A DNA stretch of 64,000 bases from Rhizobium sullae (lineage in GTDB: Bacteria > Pseudomonadota > Alphaproteobacteria > Rhizobiales > Rhizobiaceae), in NCBI RefSeq assembly GCF_025200715.1, contig NZ_CP104144.1, positions 1,736,001 through 1,800,000 of the forward strand, read 5' to 3'. This document shows positions 23,439 to 33,000 of this stretch, one piece after another. Below the pieces are notes generated by a model. The model did no database searches and was not told the DNA's origin. It was given only the letters and a program-made list of their open reading frames with translations. Position numbers and translations under genes: made by a program. How positions within the stretch are numbered: the stretch's first letter is position 1; each line of letters begins with the position of its first letter.

Positions 23439-25244
23439 ATGCTGCCGACAATTCTCGACCTCTCAACCGTTCGTGCTGCCTATCAATCCGGCCTGACGCC
23501 GCTCGATCTCGTTGAAGAGGTGATCAAGCGCCGCGCCGCCTCCAGGGATCCGGCGATCTTCATCACCGCCACGCCGGAGGAGGATTTGCGCTCTGCTGCC
23601 CGCGACCTGATGGCGCGCGCGCCCGAGCCAAACAGCTTGGCCCTCTGGGGTATCCCCTTCGCAGTAAAGGACAATATCGACGCCGCTGGCCTGCCAACCA
23701 CAGCCGCCTGCCCGGCCTTTGCCTATGAGCCGGCTGCGGATTCAACCGTGGTCCAGCGCCTCAAGGCGGCAGGCGCTATAGTCATCGGCAAGACCAACCT
23801 CGACCAATTCGCGACCGGGCTCAATGGCACGCGCTCTCCCCATGGCGCACCGCGCTCCGTCTTCGACCCGGCTTATGTGTCGGGCGGTTCGAGCTCAGGT
23901 TCGGCGGTCGCGGTCGCCTCCGGCCTTGCGACCTTCGCGCTCGGCACGGACACGGCCGGGTCCGGTCGCGTACCCGCCGCCTTCAACAATCTTGTCGGCA
24001 TCAAGCCGACCCCTGGGCTTGTGCCGAACGTCGGCGTCGTTCCAGCCTGCCGCAGCGTGGACGTGGTCACCGTGTTTGCCGCCACGGTTGGCGATGGTGT
24101 CGCGATCCGCAAAGTGATGGAAGGCTACGACGCAACCGATCCCTTCTCGCGTCACGCCGTGCCCGCAGTCCTCCCCGCCACCGGCTTGCGGATTGGGGTG
24201 TTGGAGTGCACCGAGCGAGAATTCTTCGGAAACGGGGATATCGAGGCGCTTTATGGTACGGCGATCGAGTGCGCGAAATCACTTGGCGCGACCATTGTGC
24301 CCTTCGATTATGCGCCGTTCCGGCAGGCGGCGGAACTTCTTTACAATGGCCCGTGGGTCGCCGAACGATTGGCAGCGGTCAAGGACTTCCTGACCAGCAA
24401 CGCGGATGATTTCGACCCGACGGTTCGCACCATCATCGAAGGCGCGAAGGCCTATGATGCCGTCGCTGCCTTCGAGGGTAAATACAAACTCGAAGCGCTG
24501 CGGCAAAAGACGAAGGCCGAGTGGACGAAGGTGGACATCCTGTTGCTGCCGACCGCGCCCACAACTTACACGGTCGAGGAGATGCTGGCCGATCCGATCG
24601 TGAAGAATGGCCATTTCGGGCGCTACACGAATTTCGTCAATCTCTACGACTATGCCGCAATCGCCATTCCGGCGGGCTTCGGGCACAATGGTCTGCCTGG
24701 CGGCGTGACGCTGATCGGCCCGACATTCACGGATGATGCACTCGCCCCGTTTGCCGACGCCATGCACCGGGCGCTTGGGGCCGGCATGGGCAAGGACAAG
24801 AAGGCATCGCTCCCAGAAGAAAGCCGGGTTGCACCGCTTGACGACGGCTTTGTTCCGATCGCTGTCGTCGGCGCCCATTTGACCGGCATGCCACTCAACC
24901 ACGAACTCACCGGACCGGGTGGATATCGCCTGAAAACCTGCCGCACAGCCGGTGACTACAGGCTCTTCGTGCTGCCGAACACTGTACCGCCAAAACCTGG
25001 CCTCATCCGCGAACCCGGTTTCGCCGGCAACGGGCTCGAGGTCGAAGTCTGGGCGCTTCCACCCGCAGCCTTCGGCAACTTCGTCCAGAAAATTCCGGGG
25101 CCGCTCGGCATTGGAAAGGTAACTCTCGAAGATGGCAGCAGCATCTCAGGTTTTCTCTGTGAGGCTTATGCCGTCGCAGACGCCGAGGAAGTGACCGCGC
25201 TCGGCGGATGGCGGGCTTACGTCGGGACGCAAATGGCAAGCTAA
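23439..25244 (+). CDS. atzF: allophanate hydrolase
   Basis: 601 residues. The amidase-signature domain occupies about 1-440 with the Ser-cisSer-Lys triad visible: Lys77 in FAVKDNID, cis-Ser151 in VSGGSSSGSAVAVA, Ser175 in GTDTAGSGRVPAA. The C-terminal roughly 150 residues (VAVVGAHLTGMPLNHEL-like IAVVGAHLTGMPLNHELTG onward) form the allophanate-hydrolase C-domain, which completes decarboxylation of the intermediate. It converts allophanate to ammonium and CO2, the last step of guanidine breakdown. ATG 23439 is 1 bp after the carboxylase stop. Confidence 0.92.
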   Translation: MLPTILDLSTVRAAYQSGLTPLDLVEEVIKRRAASRDPAIFITATPEEDLRSAARDLMARAPEPNSLALWGIPFAVKDNIDAAGLPTTAACPAFAYEPAADSTVVQRLKAAGAIVIGKTNLDQFATGLNGTRSPHGAPRSVFDPAYVSGGSSSGSAVAVASGLATFALGTDTAGSGRVPAAFNNLVGIKPTPGLVPNVGVVPACRSVDVVTVFAATVGDGVAIRKVMEGYDATDPFSRHAVPAVLPATGLRIGVLECTEREFFGNGDIEALYGTAIECAKSLGATIVPFDYAPFRQAAELLYNGPWVAERLAAVKDFLTSNADDFDPTVRTIIEGAKAYDAVAAFEGKYKLEALRQKTKAEWTKVDILLLPTAPTTYTVEEMLADPIVKNGHFGRYTNFVNLYDYAAIAIPAGFGHNGLPGGVTLIGPTFTDDALAPFADAMHRALGAGMGKDKKASLPEESRVAPLDDGFVPIAVVGAHLTGMPLNHELTGPGGYRLKTCRTAGDYRLFVLPNTVPPKPGLIREPGFAGNGLEVEVWALPPAAFGNFVQKIPGPLGIGKVTLEDGSSISGFLCEAYAVADAEEVTALGGWRAYVGTQMAS

Positions 25245-25260
25245 AGCCAGAGGGATGACA

Positions 25261-25338
25261 ATGGCGATTGCAAATATGATTATTCGTCTTCTCCGCGACG
25301 GATTCATTGCTCGAACCCAAACCATCGGCCTGAAATAA
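25261..25338 (+). CDS. possible 25-residue small protein at the end of the guanidine operon
   Basis: ATG at 25261 has AGAGGG 7 nt before it and encodes a short basic, partly hydrophobic peptide (MAIANMIIRLLRDGF then IARTQTIGLK). It begins 16 bp after the atzF stop in the same direction. There is no known homologue to my knowledge. It may be a genuine coupled small protein or a chance frame. Confidence 0.25.
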   Translation: MAIANMIIRLLRDGFIARTQTIGLK

Positions 25339-25414
25339 CGCCGAGGGCAGCGGGATTCGTACCTCAGGAAGCGGGGCTGTGCCAGATTTGGTCGTGGAAT
25401 CGAACCGACGCGGC

Positions 25415-25606
25415 TCAGGCGGTTTGTCGCATTGAGGCGGCGGAATGAATGATCAAGCTAAATCCGATCGGTGGGTGATCCACCCGCCCCCGCTCCTCCC
25501 TCGCAACCCGGACCAGCCGGTCGGATCGAGGGCTGACCGTCGGAGTGAGTGACAAGCCCCTGACTGTCGCATTTCTCTTATGTTCGTTTGCAAGCTCTTT
25601 GGTCAT
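25415..25606 (-). CDS. small hypothetical protein, 63 residues
   Basis: ATG at 25606 has GGAAAGGAAAA just upstream, a good ribosome-binding site. Longer upstream starts in the frame have none. The product is basic with the pattern ATVRGLSLTPTVSPRSDRLV followed by VAREERGRVDHPP and a short hydrophobic GFSLIIH. No domain is recognised. It stands alone between the guanidine operon and the IS110 element, so it may be an island cargo gene. Confidence 0.45.
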   Translation of the reverse strand: MTKELANEHKRNATVRGLSLTPTVSPRSDRLVRVAREERGRVDHPPIGFSLIIHSAASMRQTA

Positions 25607-25888
25607 GATTTTTCCTTTCCGGTTTTGACGACGAAAGCACATGCGCGAAGCTGTTGAACAAAGCAGGAGGCAGGGCATTTAGACGACGGTTGGCATACTC
25701 TTATGCGCGGGTTGGGTACCGCATTTCCGTGTGTTCGTCTGGGGCTGCCTCTGTCTAACATCGGGCATGGATTTTATCCGCCACATAGAAATGACGAGGG
25801 TTCCCCACCGGAGCCTGCCTCCATCTTTGTTCAACAGCAGATGTTTTGCTTCTCGACTGTTTGTCGCGTTTTGAACCGACGATAGTCT

Positions 25889-26998
25889 TTAGATTTTTGC
25901 TGTGGGAGCGACCTCCTGCCCGATCGCCCACAGGAACGCTGCCATTTCTCTCGCAATGGCGGTGACCGCGACGACCTTCGGCTTGCCGGCCGCCATCAGC
26001 CTGCGATAGCGCGCGCAAAGCCTCACCTGACCTTTCCAAGCAATCTCGCGAACCGTCTTTGGCAATCCCTCCAGCCGCGCCTGGATCCTCGAGCTTACGC
26101 GAGCCGGGAAGCGATATGTCCAGGCGCCTTCGATGAGGACCCGACGCGCCCTTGTGTTGCCTGCCTTGGTGATCCCACCACGTTTGACCCGTTCGCCGGT
26201 TGAGCTTTCCGATGGCACGAGACCGAGATACGCCATCAGCTGGCGAGGATTATCAAAGCGCCGGACATCGCCGATTTCGACGACAAAGGTGACCGCGGTC
26301 ATGAACGCAACGCCGCGCATCGCCTGGTAGGCGGCCACAACCGGGGCCATCGACCAGGATGCCGCGGTCTCGACCACCAGCTTGGTCAACCTGTCCAGAC
26401 GCACGCCGGCATCCTCGATGGCTTGGCAATATTCCGCCAACAGGATGTGGTGGGCGGGATGATCGAAGGCTTGGCACGCCAGCCATCTTTTATGGGCGCG
26501 CGTCCATGGTTTGCGGCCGGTATAGATCCTGCCATGACGCAACAAGAAAGACTGAAGTTGCTGACGCGCCTGCTTCAGCGCGTCGTTGGCAGCTTCCCGG
26601 GCCCGCACCAGGTCGCGGATCGCCTCATGGCCTTCATCCGGAACCCAGACCGCGGTCAGTTCACCCGCCCGGTGCAGGCGCGCCAGGCTTACGGCATCGC
26701 GGCGGTTGGTCTTCACCCGGTCGCCTGCACGCCTGGGCACCAGCGACGGCGCCACCACCACGCAGTCATGCCCCAGTTCAACAATCTGGCGGTAAAGACC
26801 GTAACCGGTCGGGCCGGCCTCATAACAAAAACGAAGCTTGGCTCCACGCTTGGAAAGCTTGGCGACCATCGACGCCGGCTCCGACGAGATATCGCCGAAA
26901 AACCGCACCTCGCCGTTACGACCGCCATCGGCAACCGCCACTGAAATCTTCAGCTTCGACGTATCCAAGCCGATGAAAAGTACGCTATTCTCTTTCAT
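25889..26998 (-). mobile_element. IS110-family transposase (recombinase) gene of an insertion sequence
   Basis: 369 residues. The N-terminal RuvC-like DEDD domain reads FIGLDTSKLKISVAVADGG (first Asp), RFCYEAGPTGYGLYR (Glu), then KTNRRDAVSLARLHRAGEL (Asp pair). The C-terminal transposase_20 domain has AMRGVAFMTAVTFVVEIGDV and YLGLVPSESSTGERVKRG, containing the catalytic Ser region, then ITKAGNTRARRVLIEGAW. The gene looks intact. IS110 elements lack clear inverted repeats and use a bridge RNA from a non-coding end, so I do not fix the element's borders. Non-coding flanks are 25607-25888 and 26999 to about 27110. Confidence 0.9.
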
Positions 26999-27267
26999 GG
27001 TTCGCCCTCGCTAAGCTTGGGGCTCGGCTCCGGCCAATCCAGAGCAACCCCCGATTTCAGCTTAACGCGGGGGCGGGCCACCTTCACCCCACGAACATAC
27101 GGTCTAAATGGCTGAGGTCCGTCTGACGGCTGAAGACGCCCAGAATGACATTTCTACTTTGCGCCACAGCGGACATTCGTACCTTGCTGCCATAATCTGA
27201 TCCGAACACGCGCCGAAGAGATCGGCGCACTCGATGCCGTCCTTCCTTTTGATCGACTCGAGCAGCT

Positions 27268-27378
27268 GGCGCTGTCCTCTTGTCCGGACTTGAAACCGTC
27301 CTCGTCAGCAACGAAGATAGGGCGCGCGCAGCGTTTTCGGTGGCAGCTCGCGCGGGATCGCCCGCAGATTTGCGGCAT
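27268..27378 (+). pseudogene. copied 3' tail of a SorC-family regulator gene
   Basis: The DNA from CTGGCGCTGTCCTCTTGTC onward is nearly the same as 13825-13930, the end of the intact sorC gene; the shared protein reads SGLETVLVSNEDRARAAFS (intact copy SGLGTVLVCDEDTARAALS) followed by AARAGSPADL. Only about 37 codons remain and nothing upstream resembles the rest of the gene. It marks either a duplicated and eroded regulator or a recombination scar. It lies between the IS110 element and the second VapBC. Confidence 0.7.
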
Positions 27379-27405
27379 TGGGCAGCAACGCGCATCAAAA
27401 GCGGC

Positions 27406-27540
27406 TTAGAATTTGAGTCGAAGAGTAATTCCGGCCGAAATTCCGCCATACCTCCAGACGTTGACCGCCCGTTCTTGTTGATCGAAAGAAGCAAGTCGCG
27501 ATCTTCTACAAAGCCAATAAAGAGTTCTTCGAGGTTAGTG
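27406..27540 (-). pseudogene. possible C-terminal remnant of an outer-membrane beta-barrel protein
   Basis: One minus-strand frame ends RYGGISAGITLRLKF then stop, the alternating pattern and terminal Phe of outer-membrane barrels; the segment before it, ERAVNVW, is compatible. A neighbouring frame carries EELFIGFVEDRDLLL, suggesting a frameshift near 27490. No start or upstream part can be found. The assignment rests on a short pattern only. Confidence 0.3.
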
Positions 27541-27960
27541 TGCATGGTTCCAAGGATTGAAGATACTAACGCCGGTCGACTCAAAATCAGCGGCGTTGCG
27601 CGTTACGACCGTCATCCCGTGGACCAGTGCTGTTGCGGCAATATACGCATCGTTGATCGGTTGGGGATCTGGAACATGTAGTCTGGCTGCCATCCTTGCG
27701 ACGGCGCCATCCACGGCCAGGATCCGATCCCCGAAGGCAGGCAAAACTTGTGTTTCAAGCCAAGCTCTAAAAATAGAGCCCTGCTCTGCATCGCGGCGCT
27801 CCTTTTGCAAAACGCCGATTTCAAGTTCATGAAGTGTAATTGCCGATATGAAAAGGGTGGCCGTCTCCAACGATTCAACCCACCGCGCAACGTTAGGATC
27901 AGCTTTGCCAAGCCGAACCTTGCGCAGCTCGGAAATGACGTTCGTATCCAGTAGCAGCAT
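27535..27960 (-). CDS. vapC: type II toxin, PIN-domain ribonuclease (VapC/FitB-like)
   Basis: About 141 residues. MLLLDTNVISELRK gives the first acidic residue, LHELEIGVLQ the Glu, INDAYIAATALVHG the third, and VTRNAADFESTGV the fourth. The pattern is of the FitB/VapC type, with TRNxxDF near the end. ATG at 27960 overlaps the antitoxin stop (TGATG). It appears intact, so this second VapBC should still be active. Confidence 0.88.
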   Translation of the reverse strand: MLLLDTNVISELRKVRLGKADPNVARWVESLETATLFISAITLHELEIGVLQKERRDAEQGSIFRAWLETQVLPAFGDRILAVDGAVARMAARLHVPDPQPINDAYIAATALVHGMTVVTRNAADFESTGVSIFNPWNHAH

Positions 27961-28214
27961 CAATCAAGATCCACCGGCGCTGCACGCTCAAGACGCGGCG
28001 GAATTTCCAGCTCAATATCCTCAAGTCCAGGCATGGCAAGCAGGTCCGCGATATTCTGCCTTTTCCCAGTAAGACGATGATAGTCCTCGATGCTCAGCAA
28101 AACCTGCGCTGTTCTTCCCCGGTTCGTGATGAACACCGGCCCCTGGCGCGTTGCCTTCTGCGCCCGGTTGGCGTTTTGCTGAAATTCGCGGCTCGAGATC
28201 GTTGTGATCGACAT
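27960..28214 (-). CDS. type II antitoxin, Phd/YefM family
   Basis: 84 residues. The Phd/YefM domain begins ITTISSREFQQNANRAQKAT, then GPVFITNRGRTAQVLLSIEDYHRL; the C-terminal QNIADLLAMPGLEDIELEIP segment binds the toxin. ATG at 28214 follows GAGGAG. A perfect inverted repeat lies 22-39 bp upstream (28236-28253). The partner toxin follows with a one-base overlap. Confidence 0.87.
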   Translation of the reverse strand: MSITTISSREFQQNANRAQKATRQGPVFITNRGRTAQVLLSIEDYHRLTGKRQNIADLLAMPGLEDIELEIPPRLERAAPVDLD

Positions 28215-28235
28215 GGCAATACTCCTCGCGAATAC

Positions 28236-28253
28236 CTAATGTTGACACATTAG
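28236..28253 (-). promoter_or_regulatory. inverted-repeat operator of the second VapBC/Phd module
   Basis: CTAATGT (28236-28242) and ACATTAG (28247-28253) are perfect 7-bp arms around TGAC, 22 bp before the antitoxin ATG. Position and symmetry match autoregulatory operators of Phd/VapB antitoxins. Its sequence is unrelated to the operator of the first VapBC at 14104. Confidence 0.6.
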
Positions 28254-28342
28254 AACATAGAGAGCCTATTGCAAGCTTTAAAGGCCAAAACTGGTCCGAC
28301 CCGCACTTCTCGTCGCGGCCCGTATTCCCAGTTGTTGCTCGT

Positions 28343-28675
28343 TCAGATCAGCGCAGGTTGCTGAACCAGCGGCTTGCCCTTGAAGGGCGCGACGTTGATC
28401 TCCCCTTCCCGCTTGCGAGTCTGGGCAATGTCGTAGCTATTCTGCATCCGCATTAGCGTGTCCATCGACACGCCGAACGCCTTTTCGATCCGCAGCGCCA
28501 TTTCCGGCGAGAGATGCGCACGCTCGTTCAGCACGGCCGACAACGCCGCCCGTGTAACACCGAGAATTTGCGCGGCACTCGTCACCGAAAGCCCAAGCGG
28601 TTCGATGATTTCACTTTTGATGAAGCCGCCGGGGTGGGCGGGACTCTTCATACGGATGCCCTGCGTCGCACTCAT
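28343..28675 (-). CDS. higA: HigA-family antitoxin (XRE helix-turn-helix)
   Basis: About 110 residues. ATG at 28675 lies 5 nt after AGGAGG; a GTG further up is inside that ribosome-binding site. The HigA pattern PAHPGGFIKSEIIEPLGLSV is followed by the helix-turn-helix TSAAQILGVTRAALSAVLNE and LSPEMALRIEKAFG. It would repress its promoter and bind HigB. The toxin gene lies immediately upstream and overlaps the ribosome-binding site, in the toxin-first order typical of higBA. Confidence 0.87.
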   Translation of the reverse strand: MSATQGIRMKSPAHPGGFIKSEIIEPLGLSVTSAAQILGVTRAALSAVLNERAHLSPEMALRIEKAFGVSMDTLMRMQNSYDIAQTRKREGEINVAPFKGKPLVQQPALI

Positions 28676-28684
28676 GGCCACCTC

Positions 28685-28855
28685 CTAGTGGTAATCTTCA
28701 TAATCGAGGTCGATGATCTCGATTTCGGCTTGGTTAATCCGGAACGTGATCCGCCAGTTCTTGGTCACGAATAGGCTCCATGCGCCTTTTCGGTCGCCGG
28801 TGAGCTGATGGGCCTTCCAGCTCGGAACCGTCCGCAATTCGTCTTCTCGCTCCAT
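28685..28855 (-). pseudogene. higB: HigB-family toxin, N-terminally truncated
   Basis: The frame encodes VPSWKAHQLTGDRKGAWSLF then VTKNWRITFRI and ends DLDYEDYH, the second half of a HigB/RelE-type mRNA interferase; complete proteins are about 92 residues. Here the frame opens only after a TAG, leaving 56 residues from ATG 28855 (59 from a GTG). The front helices are missing, and no other frame upstream supplies them. The toxin is probably inactive while its antitoxin is intact. Confidence 0.65.
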
Positions 28856-29049
28856 GTCCTGCACGCTCTACGAGGCCTCTGAACATTAAAAGGGGCATGG
28901 ATATACGGTAGGCAGATCATGAAAAATATGGCAAGTGCGACTTCCTGCACTTCGCATCGAAGCCTACCGAGCGTGCTGTTTCCTGTCGGCGGCGACCGGG
29001 AGCAAAATCAGCCCGCCTGCCCCCGGCACGCCTTCTTCTGGGGCGTCGA

Positions 29050-29492
29050 CAAGAGAGCAGCATTCCGCTTGACTTGTCTAAGGATGGTGTCGTCGCTGAT
29101 CGACATCCCGAGCCGTTGCATCAAGCGTTCGCCGGGCCGCCCGCCCGTATTATGGCCAAGCAGTCCGACTATTTCGGCGACCCTACTTGTGCGGCGGGCA
29201 TATGGGGAGGCAATTGCTGGGATCCGGTCATTAAACGTTTGCCGTTTGCACTGCCGATGTGTGCAACGCTAGCGGCTCAACTGGAGCTTCACCGTCACGG
29301 CATTACCTTGGATCGGCAGGTCTTGAAGCCTGCGGTACGACCAGCCGTGCCGATTTCTACTCCGGCATCGACGATCGGGCATATGCCTGACATTGGCCCG
29401 TAGGCAGACACAACCCAGTTGCCTTTGTCGGCAATTACTACGCTCTGCACTTTAATACCCGGACCGAGCGACCATTTCGATTTCGTTCGCAT
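29050..29492 (-). pseudogene. N-terminal part of an ISL3-family transposase, frameshifted and interrupted
   Basis: Reading the minus strand from ATG 29492: KSKWSLGPGIKVQSVVIADK and YGPMSGICP, which is the ISL3 zinc-binding front. After a frameshift come AVTVKLQLSR, stop TAG, RCTHRQCKRQTFNDRIPAIA, then SPYARRTSRVAEIVGLLGHN, GRPGERLMQRLGMSISDDTI and LRQVKRNAALLSTP. Homology stops near 29050, about 150 residues in. The rest of the transposase is absent here. A complementary C-terminal piece of the same family lies at 37653-37898. Confidence 0.8.
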
Positions 29493-30088
29493 GCCAGCTC
29501 ATACCGGTATCATCGCTACGGATCTGTTAACCACACAAATTGAGGAAGACCCGATTTAAGTGCCCAGACATCGACGGAACGTCCGCATTCTCAAAATTAG
29601 CTGCCACGCGACACTATAGTACCCGGAACACCTCTTCTTACTTTAACTACAGCAGCGCAACATGGATGTATTTTAGTTCTTATAGAAGGCAAACTATCGC
29701 TATATGATTACTATAACTTCACTTTTTAGCTCTAAGTGGCTACGTGCATTTCAAATGTGTTCGTACTATAAACAAAAGTGCAGGCGAAATACAATAGCCC
29801 GCATTGGGGAGATGTCTGGCCATGTCTTCATGGATTGCTGTTGCATTTTCTAGCTTACTCTTGCACATGAGGAATTAACCTTCGACGTTGTTATTATGGC
29901 AACCTCTAGGTACGGCCATTCACCTATTACCTTCTAACCGAAAATGAACCAGCGGTCCCAATCGGCGAGACGATCATAGTCTATCGCGAGCCGCAAATTC
30001 AATGCGCAAGGGTAGACCGGGCGGCGCGTTTGGCATCTGGCGCCTGGATCCCTCCCCTTGTCGCGATTTAAACCGAGGGAGAACCTCC
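29493..30088. other. AT-rich intergenic region upstream of the secreted repeat protein
   Basis: About 600 bp without a credible gene. From 29580 to 29940 it is clearly richer in A and T than everything around it (many TATA, TTTT, ACTATA words), unlike the host coding style. This suggests acquired DNA, and it is the only place for the promoter of the secretion module. The last 30 bp give GAGGGAGAACC before ATG 30089. I see no clear -35/-10 pair or riboswitch. Confidence 0.5.
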
Positions 30089-33000
30089 ATGGCACTCGAC
30101 ATCACGACCCAAGACATCATCATCGACGAGACCACCGGTCTTACCGACGACGATATTGACCCGTCCGGTTCGCCGCACAATAGCAATACCACGCTGCAAT
30201 ATCTGTTAAGTCTTGACGCTACCGGCGGCCTAACCTCACCGGAGGTCGCCTTCCAGACCAACTTCGTGGTGGCCTCGGCGAGTGCAGGGGAAAACATCAC
30301 CTCGGTCGTTCTCTCCCAGAACCTCAATGGAACCCCGTTTTCCACCACCGTCGGCGTGAACAGCGGCATTCAGACGGTCGATGGCAACTGGGTCTGGCTG
30401 TTCAAAAGCGCAGACCCGCTCCATCCAAACGTCGTGATCGGCGTCATCGGTACTTCTGATCCGCTCGTCGAGCCCGCTGAGACCGGGCCGCTCGCCTTCT
30501 CGTTTGCGCTGATCAACACCACCAACACCAATGCGGACCTGTACACGGTCCAGTACGTGCCGTTGCTCCATCCGGACGCCACCAACGCTGACGACCGCAT
30601 CGATCTGTCCAGCAAGGTCTTCGCCTCGGTCACGGGCACCAGCGTGGCTAATTTCTCAGGCCAGAACGCCGCTTCCGGCAATCATGATTTCTACCTGATC
30701 AATTCGCCCGATGATGCTTCCAAGCAGCTTCTGGTGATAGGTTTGAACGGTGGCACCGCCAACGTCAGTACACAGGGCTTCGGCATCAACAACCAGAGCA
30801 TCAATCCGAACGAAACGCTGCAGGTCGATTTTGTGACCGGCGGTAACCTGAACGCAGGTAGTGCCTCGCAAATCCAGTACGGCAGCCATCTCGAGACCAT
30901 CACGCAGGCCGGGTTCACGATCAACCAGATCACGCCTTCCAGTCCGGAATTACGGGTGGACATCAGTATCAGCGCCTTTAACAATACGGGCAACGAGCAA
31001 GGCTCGGGCTTCTTTGACGGCACTGCCACGAGTGCCGTTGACATCGTTAGCCTCAAGTTGACGGGTCAATCAGGGTTTGCTGCCACCATCACCACCGATG
31101 GCACCTATATCACGGCAGGCGGAAGCGTCACCGTCACCGGACTGAGCGGGAGCGGCAACATCGTCACCATCACCGGGCTCGATAACGTCACCACCGTCGA
31201 TATCACCACCAGCAGCCCAATGGATCGGCTGCAGGTTACGGGGGTCGATGCGAACGAAGGGCTCGACATCACCGAGTTCCATTTCTCGACGACGAATACC
31301 AACGCCTACAGTGAGGAGGTAGGCTCATTCATTAACTTTGACGACGATGGGCCGACGGCGGTGATCGTGGCGACCGGCAACAGCGTGGCGATGGACGAGT
31401 CGATCGGCGAGCGGCCGGCGAACTCGGCCGGCGCGGCGGATGCCAACGACACGGCGGATGACAATGTTGCGGGCAATCCGTTCCCGCTGGGCTACGGCAC
31501 GCCGATCGGGCTGCTGTCGAATGTCGACCTGGTCAACACCACGACGTCGACGGGCTCGGACAATGAAGGCGCGACGACGCATGTGACGCTGTCGATCGTG
31601 GGCGGCAACGGAACGGATTCCTTGCTGCTGACGACGGACAACAGTCAGATCTCGCTGTTCAACGAGAGCGGCGTGATTGTCGGCCGGGTGGACAATCCGG
31701 ACGGCACGTTCAATGCGACCGGGACGGTTGCGTTTGCGATCTCGATCAACGATCTGGGCGAGGTTACGGTCGCGCAGTATCTGTCGCTCAAGCACCCGAC
31801 TTCACCGGACAATTACGACGAGTCGGTTAATCTCGGCAGCCTGGTGAACGCGGTCGTGACCGTGACCGACGGCGATGGCGACATCGCCACCCAATCGATC
31901 GGCATCGGCAACGCGCTCCAGTTCCAGGACGACGGGCCGACGGCGGCGATCGTGGCGACCGGCAACAGCGTGGCGATGGACGAGTCGATCGGCGAGCGGC
32001 CGGCGAACTCGGCCGGCGCGGCGGATGCCAACGACACGGCGGATGATAATGTTGCGGGCAATCCGTTCCCGCTGGGCTACGGCACGCCGATCGGGCTGCT
32101 GTCGAATGTCGACCTGGTCAACACCACGACGTCGACGGGCTCGGACAATGAAGGCGCGACGACGCATGTGACGCTGTCGATCGTGGGCGGCAACGGGACG
32201 GATTCCTTGCTGCTGACGACGGACAACAGTCAGATCTCGCTGTTCAACGAGAGCGGCGTGATTGTCGGCCGGGTGGACAATCCGGACGGCACGTTCAATG
32301 CGACCGGGACGGTTGCGTTTGCGATCTCGATCAACGATCTGGGCGAGGTTACGGTCGCGCAGTATCTGTCGCTCAAGCACCCGACTTCACCGGACAATTA
32401 CGACGAGTCGGTTAATCTCGGCAGCCTGGTGAACGCGGTCGTGACCGTGACCGACGGCGATGGCGACATCGCCACCCAATCGATCGGCATCGGCAACGCG
32501 CTCCAGTTCCAGGACGATGGGCCGACGGCGGCGATCGTGGCGACCGGCAACAGCGTGGCGATGGACGAGTCGATCGGCGAGCGGCCGGCGAACTCGGCCG
32601 GCGCGGCGGATGCCAACGACACGGCGGATGACAATGTTGCGGGCAATCCGTTCCCGCTGGGCTACGGCACGCCGATCGGGCTGCTGTCGAATGTCGACCT
32701 GGTCAACACCACGACGTCGACGGGCTCGGACAATGAAGGCGCGACGACGCATGTGACGCTGTCGATCGTGGGCGGCAACGGAACGGATTCCTTGCTGCTG
32801 ACGACGGACAACAGTCAGATCTCGCTGTTCAACGAGAGCGGCGTGATTGTCGGCCGGGTGGACAATCCGGACGGCACGTTCAATGCGACCGGGACGGTTG
32901 CGTTTGCGATCTCGATCAACGATCTGGGCGAGGTTACGGTCGCGCAGTATCTGTCGCTCAAGCACCCGACTTCACCGGACAATTACGACGAGTCGGTTAA

